Source of the DNA: an uncultured Selenomonadaceae bacterium
Lineage (GTDB): Bacteria; Bacillota; Negativicutes; Selenomonadales; Selenomonadaceae
Direction: 5' to 3'
Assembly: GCA_905236325.1 (NCBI GenBank)
Contig: CAJOPJ010000068.1
Coordinates: forward strand, 1 to 9,466
DNA: 9,466 nt
Shown piece by piece: positions 1-6,715 of this stretch. The notes beneath the pieces were generated by a model. That model was not told where the DNA came from. It saw only the letters and a list, made by a program, of their open reading frames with translations, and did not search any database. Both the position numbers and the translations under genes were made by a program. Each line of letters opens with the position of its first letter. Within the stretch, counting starts at the first letter, position 1.

Positions 1-1195
1 AAGTTACTTGCTGAACAATTTTATTGCCGACTTCCAATGTTTTTAGTCTTATTGGCGTATTGTGTGTTGCGCAATTAAAAAATTCCTGTGCATAACCATT
101 GGTGATAAAAAAATAAAAATTGCCGAAACTTTCTTCATTCCAAATTTCTGTCGGTTTAGTCCAAGTTATTTTTCCTTCAAGCTCAGTCACTATATTGCAA
201 ATCATTATTGAAAAGTCCATGTCCATTTCACTGCGTAATTTATTAAAAGTATGTCCTGAGCCGTGCAAATCAATCAGCAAGGCTTTTCGATTATCAATCT
301 TGGCTGAAAAATATTTTGCTATATCCTCTTCACAATTATGAACCAGCTTGCGCGAATAATGTAAATAATCATTGGCAGTTGGCGTTTCATTTTTAGATTG
401 CTTGAACTTTAGGTAAAATTTGCGCATCCAAAAAGTATCGCGTCCGCAAAAGCCAAGATATTCAAAATTATATTTTTTCTGCAGTTCATCAATCAGCTGA
501 ACCATCAAAATTAAAATGCCAATATTCAGTGTACAAAGTTGCCAATAATTGCGCTGAACTTCTTCAGTGTATGGATTTTTCAAGCGCAGTTCACGCAAAT
601 AACAAGCAAAATTAAAATCTTTCTGCGCGATGAACTTTTCAGCTTCGGTAAGTTGGCTCAAAATCGAAATTGAAGATTCATGCCCTGCTTTGCGTGGATT
701 TTCAACGTCACTTGTCAAATTATTGCCAATGTGGAAAACAAATTGCTTTTGTTCTGAAAATTGATTCCAAATTTTGCCGGTTGATTTGCCTTTTGTAGTT
801 ATCACAATTTCGACAGGTTCAATCAAGCCGACTTTATCCAACATTTGCTGAATAACTTTTTCCGGCAAGTACATATCTGAAATTAAAATATCGCCGGCTT
901 TAACTTGCAAAAGATTTTCTGTTATTGGAATTGCTTGATTTATTTCAACTTCACATTCAAGATTTTTCAGATTATTTATTGCGTCGTCGTTCAGGTTTGA
1001 AATTTTTTGCAGTTCGATATAAATATCATCAAGATTGTAATTTTCCAAGCGTTGAGCAGCATTTTTTTCTGCAGTGATTCGCGCCTTTGCAAAATTTTGT
1101 AATTTGCTTTGTTGTTCGATAATTTGAAAAATTGCGTGCGGAAAAATACAACGCCTGGCAACAAGTGTATCAAAAATATCCCAAGTTTTAATCAA
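1..1195 (-). CDS. HAD-superfamily hydrolase-like protein, COG5610 type (3' end cut by window edge)
   Basis: An uninterrupted frame of 398 codons runs from a TTG start to the left edge. GAGGTG (1202-1207) sits 6 nt before the TTG. An in-frame GTG lies inside that SD, so TTG is the better start. The N-terminal third reads as a HAD phosphatase: motif I DIFDTLVAR (residues 6-14, nucleophile D6 and D9), motif II ISDMYLP (105-111), motif III lysine in TTKGKSTG (133-140), motif IV HIGNNLTSD (155-163). The second half has a GRD motif (251-253), YSRKL (280-284) and LLIDLHGSG (306-314), which resemble the C-terminal part of COG5610 proteins, often found in surface-polysaccharide loci. The substrate is unknown. 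Motif IV has Asn158 where an acidic residue is usual, so phosphatase activity is not assured. The HAD assignment is firm; the COG5610 assignment is by recalled similarity. Confidence 0.8.
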   Translation of the reverse strand, partial: MIKTWDIFDTLVARRCIFPHAIFQIIEQQSKLQNFAKARITAEKNAAQRLENYNLDDIYIELQKISNLNDDAINNLKNLECEVEINQAIPITENLLQVKAGDILISDMYLPEKVIQQMLDKVGLIEPVEIVITTKGKSTGKIWNQFSEQKQFVFHIGNNLTSDVENPRKAGHESSISILSQLTEAEKFIAQKDFNFACYLRELRLKNPYTEEVQRNYWQLCTLNIGILILMVQLIDELQKKYNFEYLGFCGRDTFWMRKFYLKFKQSKNETPTANDYLHYSRKLVHNCEEDIAKYFSAKIDNRKALLIDLHGSGHTFNKLRSEMDMDFSIMICNIVTELEGKITWTKPTEIWNEESFGNFYFFITNGYAQEFFNCATHNTPIRLKTLEVGNKIVQQVT

Positions 1196-1212
1196 AATAA
1201 TCACCTCAAATT

Positions 1213-1247
1213 TAGTAAAAAAAAATCTCAACTTGCGCTGAGATTTT
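1213..1247 (-). terminator. Rho-independent terminator of the substrate-binding protein gene
   Basis: A perfect 9-bp stem (AAAATCTCA at 1222-1230 pairing with 1239-1247) with an 8-nt loop is followed on the minus strand by a run of T (1217-1225, partly within the stem). It lies 27 bp past the stop codon of the gene at 1274-2455. Confidence 0.85.
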
Positions 1248-1271
1248 AAAATATTTTTGGTTATAAATCAA
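1243..1271 (-). promoter_or_regulatory. Putative sigma-A promoter for the HAD gene
   Basis: On the minus strand TTGATT (1266-1271) is followed by a 17-bp spacer and TAAAAT (1243-1248). The -35 lies just past the upstream gene's stop codon, and the -10 overlaps one arm of that gene's terminator. Transcription would start near 1236, inside the hairpin loop, so this transcript would not form the full terminator. The match is by eye in AT-rich DNA. Confidence 0.4.
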
Positions 1272-1273
1272 GT

Positions 1274-2455
1274 TCACCCTTGTGGAGCAATTTTCGTGCG
1301 GAGTTCGCGTGCGCCATTTTTGTTTTCAATAACAACAATGCCTTTGATTGGATTGTGAGTTTTCATGTCCATAGTGATTTTGCCCGTGCCAACTTGCAAG
1401 TTTTGAATATTTTCAAGATTGTCGCGAATTTTTTCAGCTGAGTCTCCGCCGCGTTGAATAGCATCAATCAACATTTTTCCTGCGTCATAGCCAAGTGCCG
1501 CAAAGACATTTGGAGCCGTGCCATATTCCTTTTGATAAGCAGCAATAAAGCCTTGAACTTCTTCGTCGCCTTCGAAGTAGTGTGTGCAGAAAAATGTATT
1601 GTTCAAAGCATCTGCGCCGGCAATTTCTACAACTTTGCTGTCATCCCAGCCGTCAGTGCCAAGAATTGTTGCTGTGATTCCGAGTTCGCGTGCTTGTTTA
1701 ACAATTTTGCCGACTTCTTCATAGTAAGCAGGAACAAAAATTACATCGGCATTTGCAGTTTGAATTTTTGTCAGTGCGGCTTTGAAGTCTTGATCTTTGG
1801 CAAGGAAGGCTTCTTCCATTACAACTGTTCCGCCGGCAGCTTCAAAAGTTTCTTTAAAAATTCTGCCGAGTGATTTTGAGTAGTCAGAGCTGGAATCAAG
1901 ATAAAGCACTGCAGTTTGTGCGCTTAAATCTTTGCTTGCAAATTCTGCCATAACTTCGGCTTGTTGCGGATCAATAAAGCAACTGCGGAAAATGTAAGGC
2001 TTGACTTCGCCATTTTCAACTGTTACATCAGGATTTGTTGCGTCAGGCGCAATAACAGGAATTTTATTATCAGTTGCAACTTGCGATTCGGCAATAACAT
2101 TTGCAGTTACAGCCGGTCCGACAATCGCAACTACATTGTCATCTGAAATTAACTTTGTAGCCGCATTGACTGATTCTGCAGTTTCGGACTTGGAGTCAAC
2201 TTCTACAATTTTAATCATTTTGCCATTGATTCCGCCGGCGTCGTTAATTTCCTTAATTGCAAGTTTAAAACCATTTGCCGAACTTTGACCATACTGCGCG
2301 TGGTTGCCTGTCAATTCAAAGTTTGAACCGACAATAATTTCATTCGCATCTGAACTTCCGCCGCCGGATTCTTCGCCACAACCTGCCAATAAACTGCAAG
2401 CCAACAAACCGCCGACTGCCAGTGTCGCAAGTTTAAAATTTGTTTTACCAAACAA
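1274..2455 (-). CDS. ABC transporter substrate-binding lipoprotein, branched-chain amino acid (LivJ-like) family
   Basis: This 393-residue protein has a lipoprotein signal peptide with lipobox LLAGC (lipidated Cys26), then a Gly/Ser/Glu-rich linker and a type I periplasmic-binding fold (Peripla_BP_6) from about residue 38. Its first strand and helix read IIVGSNFELTG, followed by a GxxxAIKEINDAGGINGK stretch typical of LivJ/LivK proteins. It would capture a small ligand, probably an amino acid or related carboxylate, outside the membrane for an ABC importer; the exact ligand cannot be read from sequence. The start is TTG, with AAGGAG (2465-2470) 9 nt upstream. It has its own likely promoter and terminator. 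No livHMGF permease or ATPase genes adjoin it, so the partner transporter must be encoded elsewhere or this is a solitary binding protein. Confidence 0.93.
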   Translation of the reverse strand: MFGKTNFKLATLAVGGLLACSLLAGCGEESGGGSSDANEIIVGSNFELTGNHAQYGQSSANGFKLAIKEINDAGGINGKMIKIVEVDSKSETAESVNAATKLISDDNVVAIVGPAVTANVIAESQVATDNKIPVIAPDATNPDVTVENGEVKPYIFRSCFIDPQQAEVMAEFASKDLSAQTAVLYLDSSSDYSKSLGRIFKETFEAAGGTVVMEEAFLAKDQDFKAALTKIQTANADVIFVPAYYEEVGKIVKQARELGITATILGTDGWDDSKVVEIAGADALNNTFFCTHYFEGDEEVQGFIAAYQKEYGTAPNVFAALGYDAGKMLIDAIQRGGDSAEKIRDNLENIQNLQVGTGKITMDMKTHNPIKGIVVIENKNGARELRTKIAPQG

Positions 2456-2475
2456 TTAACACATCTCCTTAAAAA

Positions 2476-2496
2476 AATTTTTTCTGCAAAAAAATT
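2476..2496 (-). other. A/T hairpin in the leader of the substrate-binding protein gene
   Basis: AATTTTTT (2476-2483) and AAAAAATT (2489-2496) form a perfect 8-bp inverted repeat around a 5-nt loop, 5 nt upstream of the SD. The stem is only A:U pairs and so weak. It may be incidental to the A/T tracts here. Confidence 0.25.
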
Positions 2497-2504
2497 GCTC
2501 AGCT

Positions 2505-2533
2505 ATTATACAAAAAAAATTTTTTTTAGTCTA
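2505..2533 (-). promoter_or_regulatory. Sigma-A-type promoter of the substrate-binding protein gene
   Basis: A perfect -10 TATAAT (2505-2510) is preceded by a 17-bp spacer made almost entirely of an A8/T8 tract (2512-2527) and a -35 TAGACT (2528-2533, 4 of 6 matches). It begins just beyond the prfA stop codon, so the downstream gene can be expressed independently of prfA. Confidence 0.6.
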
Positions 2534-2537
2534 GCAA

Positions 2538-3611
2538 TTAAAAATTATTTTGTTCACTAAGTTTTTTTGATTGATCTGCGGTTATTAAAGCAGAAATAAT
2601 TTCCTCAAGTTCGCCATTCAAAACTGCGTCTAACTTGTGAAGTGTTAAGCCAATCCTGTGATCTGTAACTCTACCTTGCGGAAAATTGTAAGTTCTGATG
2701 CGTTCGGAACGGTCGCCGCTACCAACTTGATTTTTTCTGTCGGCGGCGATTGCTTCATTTTGTTCGCGCACTGCAACATCACGCACCCTTGCACGCAAAA
2801 CGCGCATTGCTTTTTCTTTATTTTTCAGCTGAGATTTTTCATCTTGACATTGAACAACAATTCCTGTCGGAAGGTGCGTAATTCTAATCGCAGTTTCGGT
2901 TCTGTTGACATATTGACCGCCCGCGCCGCTTGCGCAGTATGTATCAATCCTAAGGTCTGCAGGATTTATTTCAACTTCAACTTCCTCAACTTCCGGCAAA
3001 ACTGCAACTGTAACTGCACTTGTGTGGATTCTGCCGCTGCTTTCGGTTACAGGTACGCGTTGAACTCTGTGAGTGCCGCTTTCATACTTCAATTTGCTGA
3101 ACGCGCCGGCTCCGTCCACAGTGAAAGAAATTTCCTTAAAGCCGCCGATTGTCGTTGCGTTTGAATCGACAATATCAACTTTCCAGCCTTGACGCTCGGA
3201 ATAGCGCGTGTACATTTTAAATAAATCACCGGCAAATAAAGCTGCTTCTTCGCCACCAACTCCGCCGCGAATTTCAACTATAACATTTTTATCATCATTT
3301 GGATCTTTTGGCAGTAATAAAATTGGCAATTCCTTATCCAGTTCGGCTTTTGATTTTTTTAAGTCAGTTAATTCTTCCGCAGCCAAAGATTTTAAGTCGT
3401 CGTCGCTTGAAGTTTCCAGCAAATTTTTATCTTCCTCAATCTGCGTTAAAATTTTTTTATATTCACGAAATTTTTTTACAATCGGTTCCAAGTTTGAATG
3501 TTCACGCGTCAAATTTGTAAATCTTTCGACTTCGGCAACTACGCTTGGGTCGCCAAGTTGTGATTCTATTTCGCGGAATTTATCTTCCACGCGTTGTAAT
3601 TTTTCTAGCAA
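2538..3611 (-). CDS. prfA: Peptide chain release factor 1
   Basis: This 357-residue protein is full length for RF1. It recognises UAA and UAG in the ribosomal A site and triggers release of the finished peptide. The codon-recognition tripeptide is PVT (187-189, the RF1 PxT motif; RF2 would have SPF). The catalytic loop GAGGQ (GGQ at 231-233) is present, followed by Tyr where many homologues have His. The ESSGRIHTSAVTVAV and THLPTGIVV blocks are typical. Translation starts at TTG with GAGGAGG (3619-3625) 7 nt upstream. The gene follows the esterase after a 51-bp gap without an obvious promoter, so the two are probably cotranscribed. prmC (hemK), which encodes the methyltransferase acting on the GGQ glutamine and often follows prfA, is not downstream here. 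Confidence 0.97.
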   Translation of the reverse strand: MLEKLQRVEDKFREIESQLGDPSVVAEVERFTNLTREHSNLEPIVKKFREYKKILTQIEEDKNLLETSSDDDLKSLAAEELTDLKKSKAELDKELPILLLPKDPNDDKNVIVEIRGGVGGEEAALFAGDLFKMYTRYSERQGWKVDIVDSNATTIGGFKEISFTVDGAGAFSKLKYESGTHRVQRVPVTESSGRIHTSAVTVAVLPEVEEVEVEINPADLRIDTYCASGAGGQYVNRTETAIRITHLPTGIVVQCQDEKSQLKNKEKAMRVLRARVRDVAVREQNEAIAADRKNQVGSGDRSERIRTYNFPQGRVTDHRIGLTLHKLDAVLNGELEEIISALITADQSKKLSEQNNF

Positions 3612-3662
3612 AATTTTTCCTCCTCAAAAAAAATACACAAAGTACAATGGACACATCTTGCA

Positions 3663-4406
3663 TTATTCATTTTCAAGCAAAAATTTTTCAACTTCAGCAA
3701 AAACTTCTTCGCGGCTTTCAGTCAGCGGCAATAAATGCCCTCCAATTTCAAAATATTTTATGCGCACAATTTTTGAAGTTACCGACTGAAAAATAAATTC
3801 TGCGCTGTCAGGTTTAGCTGTATGATCGTCCTTTGCATGCAAAATCAGTAGCGGCGTTTGAACTTTCGGCAAAAATTTTTTTACGCAAGTCATTAAGTCC
3901 AAAAGTTCATGCACAGAAATTAAAGGCATTTTTCGGTAAACTTGATTGGCAGCCGGCGGAACATTTTTTAATCTGCGACGCGCTTTTAGGACGCATTGAA
4001 CGCCGCAATTTTCACGCTTAGGTAAAGTTTTTAAATCAAATCTGTTGTCAATGAAAATTGGCGCGGAAATTGTAACCAATTTGTCAATTTTTCTGCAGGT
4101 TGAAAGTTTTAAAGCCAAAAGTGCGCCCATTGAATGACCGACAACAAAAATTTTTTTGCAAAAGCCATTCAAGATTGACCAGCCATCCAAAACTGTGTTG
4201 AACCAATTTTCCTGCGTGGTTTTTAGTAAATCAAGTTCATTTGTTCCGTGACCTGAAAGTCTGATTCCCAAAACCGAAAAACCTGCCGCATTTAAAAATT
4301 CACCAAGCAACAAAAGTTCCGCCGGCGAACCTGTAAAGCCGTGAACTAACAAAACGCCTTCCGTGCCGCCTTGCAGGAAAAAAGTTTCCGCGCCTTTCCT
4401 TATCAA
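3663..4406 (-). CDS. est: Carboxylesterase, Est30-like alpha/beta hydrolase
   Basis: This 247-residue cytoplasmic protein without signal peptide resembles Bacillus/Geobacillus Est30 carboxylesterases, which hydrolyse short- to medium-chain carboxylic esters. The oxyanion-hole block LLVHGFTGSPAE (19-30) is near the N-terminus. The nucleophile elbow is GHSMG (Ser92), the acid is Asp194 in HAKDDHTAKPDSA, and the catalytic His224 is in IGGHLLPL. The start is TTG with GGGAGG (4415-4420) 8 nt upstream; another TTG 4 nt further upstream is out of frame. In Bacillus, secG is followed by est (yvaK), rnr and smpB. Here secG-est adjacency is kept, although a terminator separates them and prfA follows instead of rnr. 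The natural substrate is unknown. Confidence 0.9.
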   Translation of the reverse strand: MIRKGAETFFLQGGTEGVLLVHGFTGSPAELLLLGEFLNAAGFSVLGIRLSGHGTNELDLLKTTQENWFNTVLDGWSILNGFCKKIFVVGHSMGALLALKLSTCRKIDKLVTISAPIFIDNRFDLKTLPKRENCGVQCVLKARRRLKNVPPAANQVYRKMPLISVHELLDLMTCVKKFLPKVQTPLLILHAKDDHTAKPDSAEFIFQSVTSKIVRIKYFEIGGHLLPLTESREEVFAEVEKFLLENE

Positions 4407-4440
4407 TCAAATTTCCTCCCAAGTTTTTAATTTTAATGAT

Positions 4441-4469
4441 AATATATTTATCAATCAAAATTTTTGCAA
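4441..4469 (-). promoter_or_regulatory. Putative sigma-A promoter for est-prfA
   Basis: TTGCAA (4464-4469) is followed by a 17-bp spacer and TATATT (4441-4446). The predicted transcription start is near 4434, leaving a leader of about 28 nt that contains the SD. It lies directly after the secG terminator, where a new promoter is expected. Confidence 0.5.
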
Positions 4470-4483
4470 GCATTTTTAAAATT

Positions 4484-4505
4484 AAAAAACCCGACAAGCG
4501 TCGGG
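4484..4505 (-). terminator. Rho-independent terminator after secG
   Basis: CCCGAC (4490-4495) pairs perfectly with GTCGGG (4500-4505) around a 4-nt loop, followed on the minus strand by six T (4484-4489). A T-run also lies on the other side (4507-4512), extending the stem. It starts 6 bp past the secG stop codon and closes the five-gene envelope operon. Confidence 0.92.
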
Positions 4506-4510
4506 ATTTT

Positions 4511-4738
4511 TTATGAAGTTATTCTTGCGATGATTATCGTAATGACTGCAAATAAAATTCCCAAAATAACCGTGAGCCTGGCTAGCAGTGCCTCAATTCC
4601 GCGCACTTTGCCTGTAAAGACTGCGTCGGAGCTGCCGTCCATTCCACCAAGTCCGCCGGCTTTTGCTTCTTGACCGAGAATTACTGCAATTAGTGCGATT
4701 GAAACTATTGCGTCCAAAACCATTAAAACTGTCAACAA
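4511..4738 (-). CDS. secG: Preprotein translocase subunit SecG
   Basis: This 75-residue protein has the SecG plan: a hydrophobic segment (about 4-22), a Gly-rich cytoplasmic loop containing AGGLGGMDGSSD, and a second hydrophobic segment (about 52-73) after an RGIEALLARLT stretch. SecG associates with SecYE in the inner membrane and assists SecA-driven export. The start is TTG, with GGAGG (4747-4751) 8 nt upstream. That SD is made of the last codons of the GerMN gene, whose stop lies 3 bp before secG, so the two are probably translationally coupled. An internal ATG at codon 6 is too far from the SD. Being last in an operon of exported proteins is consistent with an export role. Confidence 0.92.
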   Translation of the reverse strand: MLTVLMVLDAIVSIALIAVILGQEAKAGGLGGMDGSSDAVFTGKVRGIEALLARLTVILGILFAVITIIIARITS

Positions 4739-4741
4739 AAT

Positions 4742-5344
4742 TTATTCCTCCATTCGCTTCAAAGGTGCGCTTAAATCCATATGACCGGAAAGTGTTTCAA
4801 TGTCGTTGCCGTCAACCAAAAATTTTACCTGCGTGACTTCGGGAAATTCTGTCAAAGTTTGCACGAAAGAATTTATTAACAGTTCTTCGCCAGTTGAGCC
4901 GCCTACAAAATTTTGCGTAATGCTTGAATCAAAATTTACAAAAGCTGTGTCGCGCTTTAAAGTTACGCCATTTATTTTGGCTTGACTTGGAAAAATTTTT
5001 GTCAAATTATGTTCAGTCGGTTCTTGCGTTAAAAGTTTTGCCGTTTCAAAATATTTATCTTCGTCCTTGTTAATTTTAATTTGTCTATCAACTGCAACCA
5101 GTTTCATTCCGGAGTCGTCAGGATAATAAATTTTTACCTGCAAAAATTTTCCCTGCCTTTCGCCTTGATTTAGTCTTTCGGCAAATGGATTGGTTTGATT
5201 ATTTTCAGGCGTGGTATTTGTATTTTCAGATTGTGGTGATTGATTATTTGCCGGCAAATTTTGTTCAGGCGGTTTATTGCCATCGCAACCTGCAGTGAAA
5301 ATTAACAGCACAACCATTGCCGTCATAAAAAATTTTTTTATCAA
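4742..5344 (-). CDS. GerMN-domain lipoprotein
   Basis: This 200-residue protein has a signal peptide ending in lipobox FTAGC (lipidated Cys20). Residues about 21-60 are a low-complexity Asn/Gln/Pro/Thr linker that probably spans the wall or periplasm. The GerMN fold follows from about residue 68, beginning VKIYYPDDSGMKLV, with the GVTLKRDTAFVNFDSS and GSTGEELLINSFVQTL blocks diagnostic of this domain. GerM was named in Bacillus spore germination and sporulation, but GerMN domains also occur in non-sporulating bacteria, so a spore role should not be assumed. The start is TTG, 15 bp after the amidase stop, with GGAGG (5356-5360) at a rather long 11-nt spacing. Pairing with an N-acetylmuramoyl-alanine amidase gene is a recurrent arrangement in Firmicutes and points to a peptidoglycan-related role. 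Confidence 0.87.
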   Translation of the reverse strand: MIKKFFMTAMVVLLIFTAGCDGNKPPEQNLPANNQSPQSENTNTTPENNQTNPFAERLNQGERQGKFLQVKIYYPDDSGMKLVAVDRQIKINKDEDKYFETAKLLTQEPTEHNLTKIFPSQAKINGVTLKRDTAFVNFDSSITQNFVGGSTGEELLINSFVQTLTEFPEVTQVKFLVDGNDIETLSGHMDLSAPLKRMEE

Positions 5345-5359
5345 GTTTTGTTAAGCCTC

Positions 5360-6406
5360 CTATTCATTGAAGTAGCGTTTAACTGCATTTACAATCGCTA
5401 TTGCCATTGCGTCTTGATAGTCGTCGTCTGAAAGCAAATTTTCTTCTTCATAATTAGTTATAAAAGCCAATTCAACCAGCGACGCAACGTGCGGATTGTG
5501 TCTTAAAACATAAAAATTAGCTGTGCGAACGCCACGATTATGCCTTCCGCCGTGTTTAGCAAGTTCTTCATTCAAAAGCACAGCCAGACTTCGACTTTGA
5601 GGACTGCCGCTGTAGTAATAAGTTTCCATGCCATTTGAATTTGGATTTGAAAATGCGTTGCAGTGAATTGAAATAAAAATATCTGTATCGGGCGGACAAA
5701 CATCAACGCGCGCTTGAAGTTCACGACTGTTTGAGGCTTGCGCAGAAGCAACATCTTTGTCAGTCGTGCGCGTCATGATAACTTTTGCGCCGGCGTCAGT
5801 CAAAAGCTTTTGAACTCTAAGCGCAACATACAGCGTAACATCCTTTTCAAGTGTGCCATAATGACCGCGTGCGCCGCTGTCGCTGCCGCCGTGACCTGCG
5901 TCAATTACAATGACTTTGTCGGTTACATCGCGGCTTACTGAAAAATTATTTTGACTGTCGGATTGACTTACTACATTTTTTTTGAACTGAACAACAAGTC
6001 GCGCAGGTTGATTATTTTTTTTGTCTTCAGGTTGAATTGTGAATTTAACGCTGTTTTCGACAATGGTATCGGCAAATGAAAAACTCATGCGCGTTTGATT
6101 TTGTTGAACTGTGCCAACAAAAGTTTTTGTCACAAAGTCTTTTGCGCGGTTTGTTATGCCGGAAACTTTGCTGATTCTGCCGGGCGTTGAATTATCAATA
6201 TCAAGCAACAAATATTGTCCACCGGTGCGAATATTTACATCGCCAATTTTCAGGTTGCCTTTAAATTCTGCTTCGATTGTAAAATTTTCTTCATCAAGTT
6301 GTTTGATTGTCAATTCTTTAAATTCTGCTGACTTTGCTTCTGCTGCCGAGAAAATTGAGCAACAAAAAAACACAGTTAAAATAAAAAAAGCCAGAAATTT
6401 TTTCAC
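5360..6406 (-). CDS. N-acetylmuramoyl-L-alanine amidase with AMIN domain (AmiC-like)
   Basis: This 348-residue exported zinc amidase cleaves the bond between N-acetylmuramic acid and the peptide stem of peptidoglycan. A signal peptide of about 24 residues ends at AEA. An AMIN-type domain (about 27-142) would target the enzyme to the wall or septum, and Amidase_3 follows (about 164-346). Zinc ligands and catalytic residues are all visible: His172 in DAGHGGSDSGA, Glu187 in GTLEKDV, His248 in SIHCNA and Glu312 in VELAFITN. The start is GTG, with AGGGG (6416-6420) 9 nt upstream. The gene follows DUF3006 by 36 bp and precedes the GerMN gene by 15 bp, so all are likely one transcript. A likely role is wall turnover or daughter-cell separation. 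Confidence 0.95.
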   Translation of the reverse strand: MKKFLAFFILTVFFCCSIFSAAEAKSAEFKELTIKQLDEENFTIEAEFKGNLKIGDVNIRTGGQYLLLDIDNSTPGRISKVSGITNRAKDFVTKTFVGTVQQNQTRMSFSFADTIVENSVKFTIQPEDKKNNQPARLVVQFKKNVVSQSDSQNNFSVSRDVTDKVIVIDAGHGGSDSGARGHYGTLEKDVTLYVALRVQKLLTDAGAKVIMTRTTDKDVASAQASNSRELQARVDVCPPDTDIFISIHCNAFSNPNSNGMETYYYSGSPQSRSLAVLLNEELAKHGGRHNRGVRTANFYVLRHNPHVASLVELAFITNYEEENLLSDDDYQDAMAIAIVNAVKRYFNE

Positions 6407-6442
6407 CTAATCATTCCCCTCAAAAACTGCACACCAAAATAA

Positions 6443-6715
6443 TCAATCTTCAGATTCCTGTAAAAGTTTTCTTGCTTCTTCGAGTGCCGAATTAGTTTTT
6501 GCGTCGTCGCGTGAAAGTTTTAAAGTCAAATAGTCGCCTTCATTTACATCAGTTGGAATAAATTTTGCGGGCAAGGCAATTTCGCCTGAATAATCATCTT
6601 CGCCGTCGTCCAAAAGTAAAATTGCCTCAGTCGTGCCGTCCTCAAGTTCTTCAAACCTGTCGAGATAGACACCGGCAGTTATTTCCTGGAATTTTGTTTC
6701 TTGTAGTTTATCCAT
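6443..6715 (-). CDS. DUF3006 domain protein
   Basis: This is a small acidic protein (90 residues from ATG). The core GVYLDRFEE, followed by a strand-rich region and PAKFIPTDVNEGDYLTLKLSRDD, matches the DUF3006 pattern (VDRFE near the N-terminus, 'P.g.keGD' in the middle). No signal peptide or membrane segment is seen; it is probably cytoplasmic and its function is unknown. DUF3006 genes commonly sit right after ComEC-like metallo-beta-lactamase genes, as here. The gene begins inside the 3' end of its upstream neighbour in another frame. Two starts are possible: ATG at 6715, with GAGGAGG 13 nt upstream, or in-frame TTG at 6727, only 1 nt after that SD. I prefer ATG because the TTG is too close to the SD, but neither spacing is ideal. 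Confidence 0.82.
   Translation of the reverse strand: MDKLQETKFQEITAGVYLDRFEELEDGTTEAILLLDDGEDDYSGEIALPAKFIPTDVNEGDYLTLKLSRDDAKTNSALEEARKLLQESED

Noticed and set aside
991..1173. A 60-codon minus-strand open frame
   Set aside because: It is out of frame within the HAD gene, whose motifs are clear in the neighbouring frame.
1454..1873. A 139-codon plus-strand open frame
   Set aside because: It is antisense to the substrate-binding protein gene and has no SD or motif.
2512..2527. A8T8 tract as a terminator for prfA
   Set aside because: It is a self-complementary A/T run with no loop and no G/C stem; it is better explained as the spacer of the downstream promoter.
2658..3164. A 168-codon plus-strand open frame
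   Set aside because: It is wholly antisense to the conserved core of prfA, including the GGQ loop, and is Cys/Asn/Phe-rich without domain features.
3208..3789. A 193-codon plus-strand open frame
   Set aside because: It lies antisense to prfA and the esterase, has a Ser/Phe/Lys-rich composition without any recognisable motif, and no SD. It is a shadow of minus-strand codon use.
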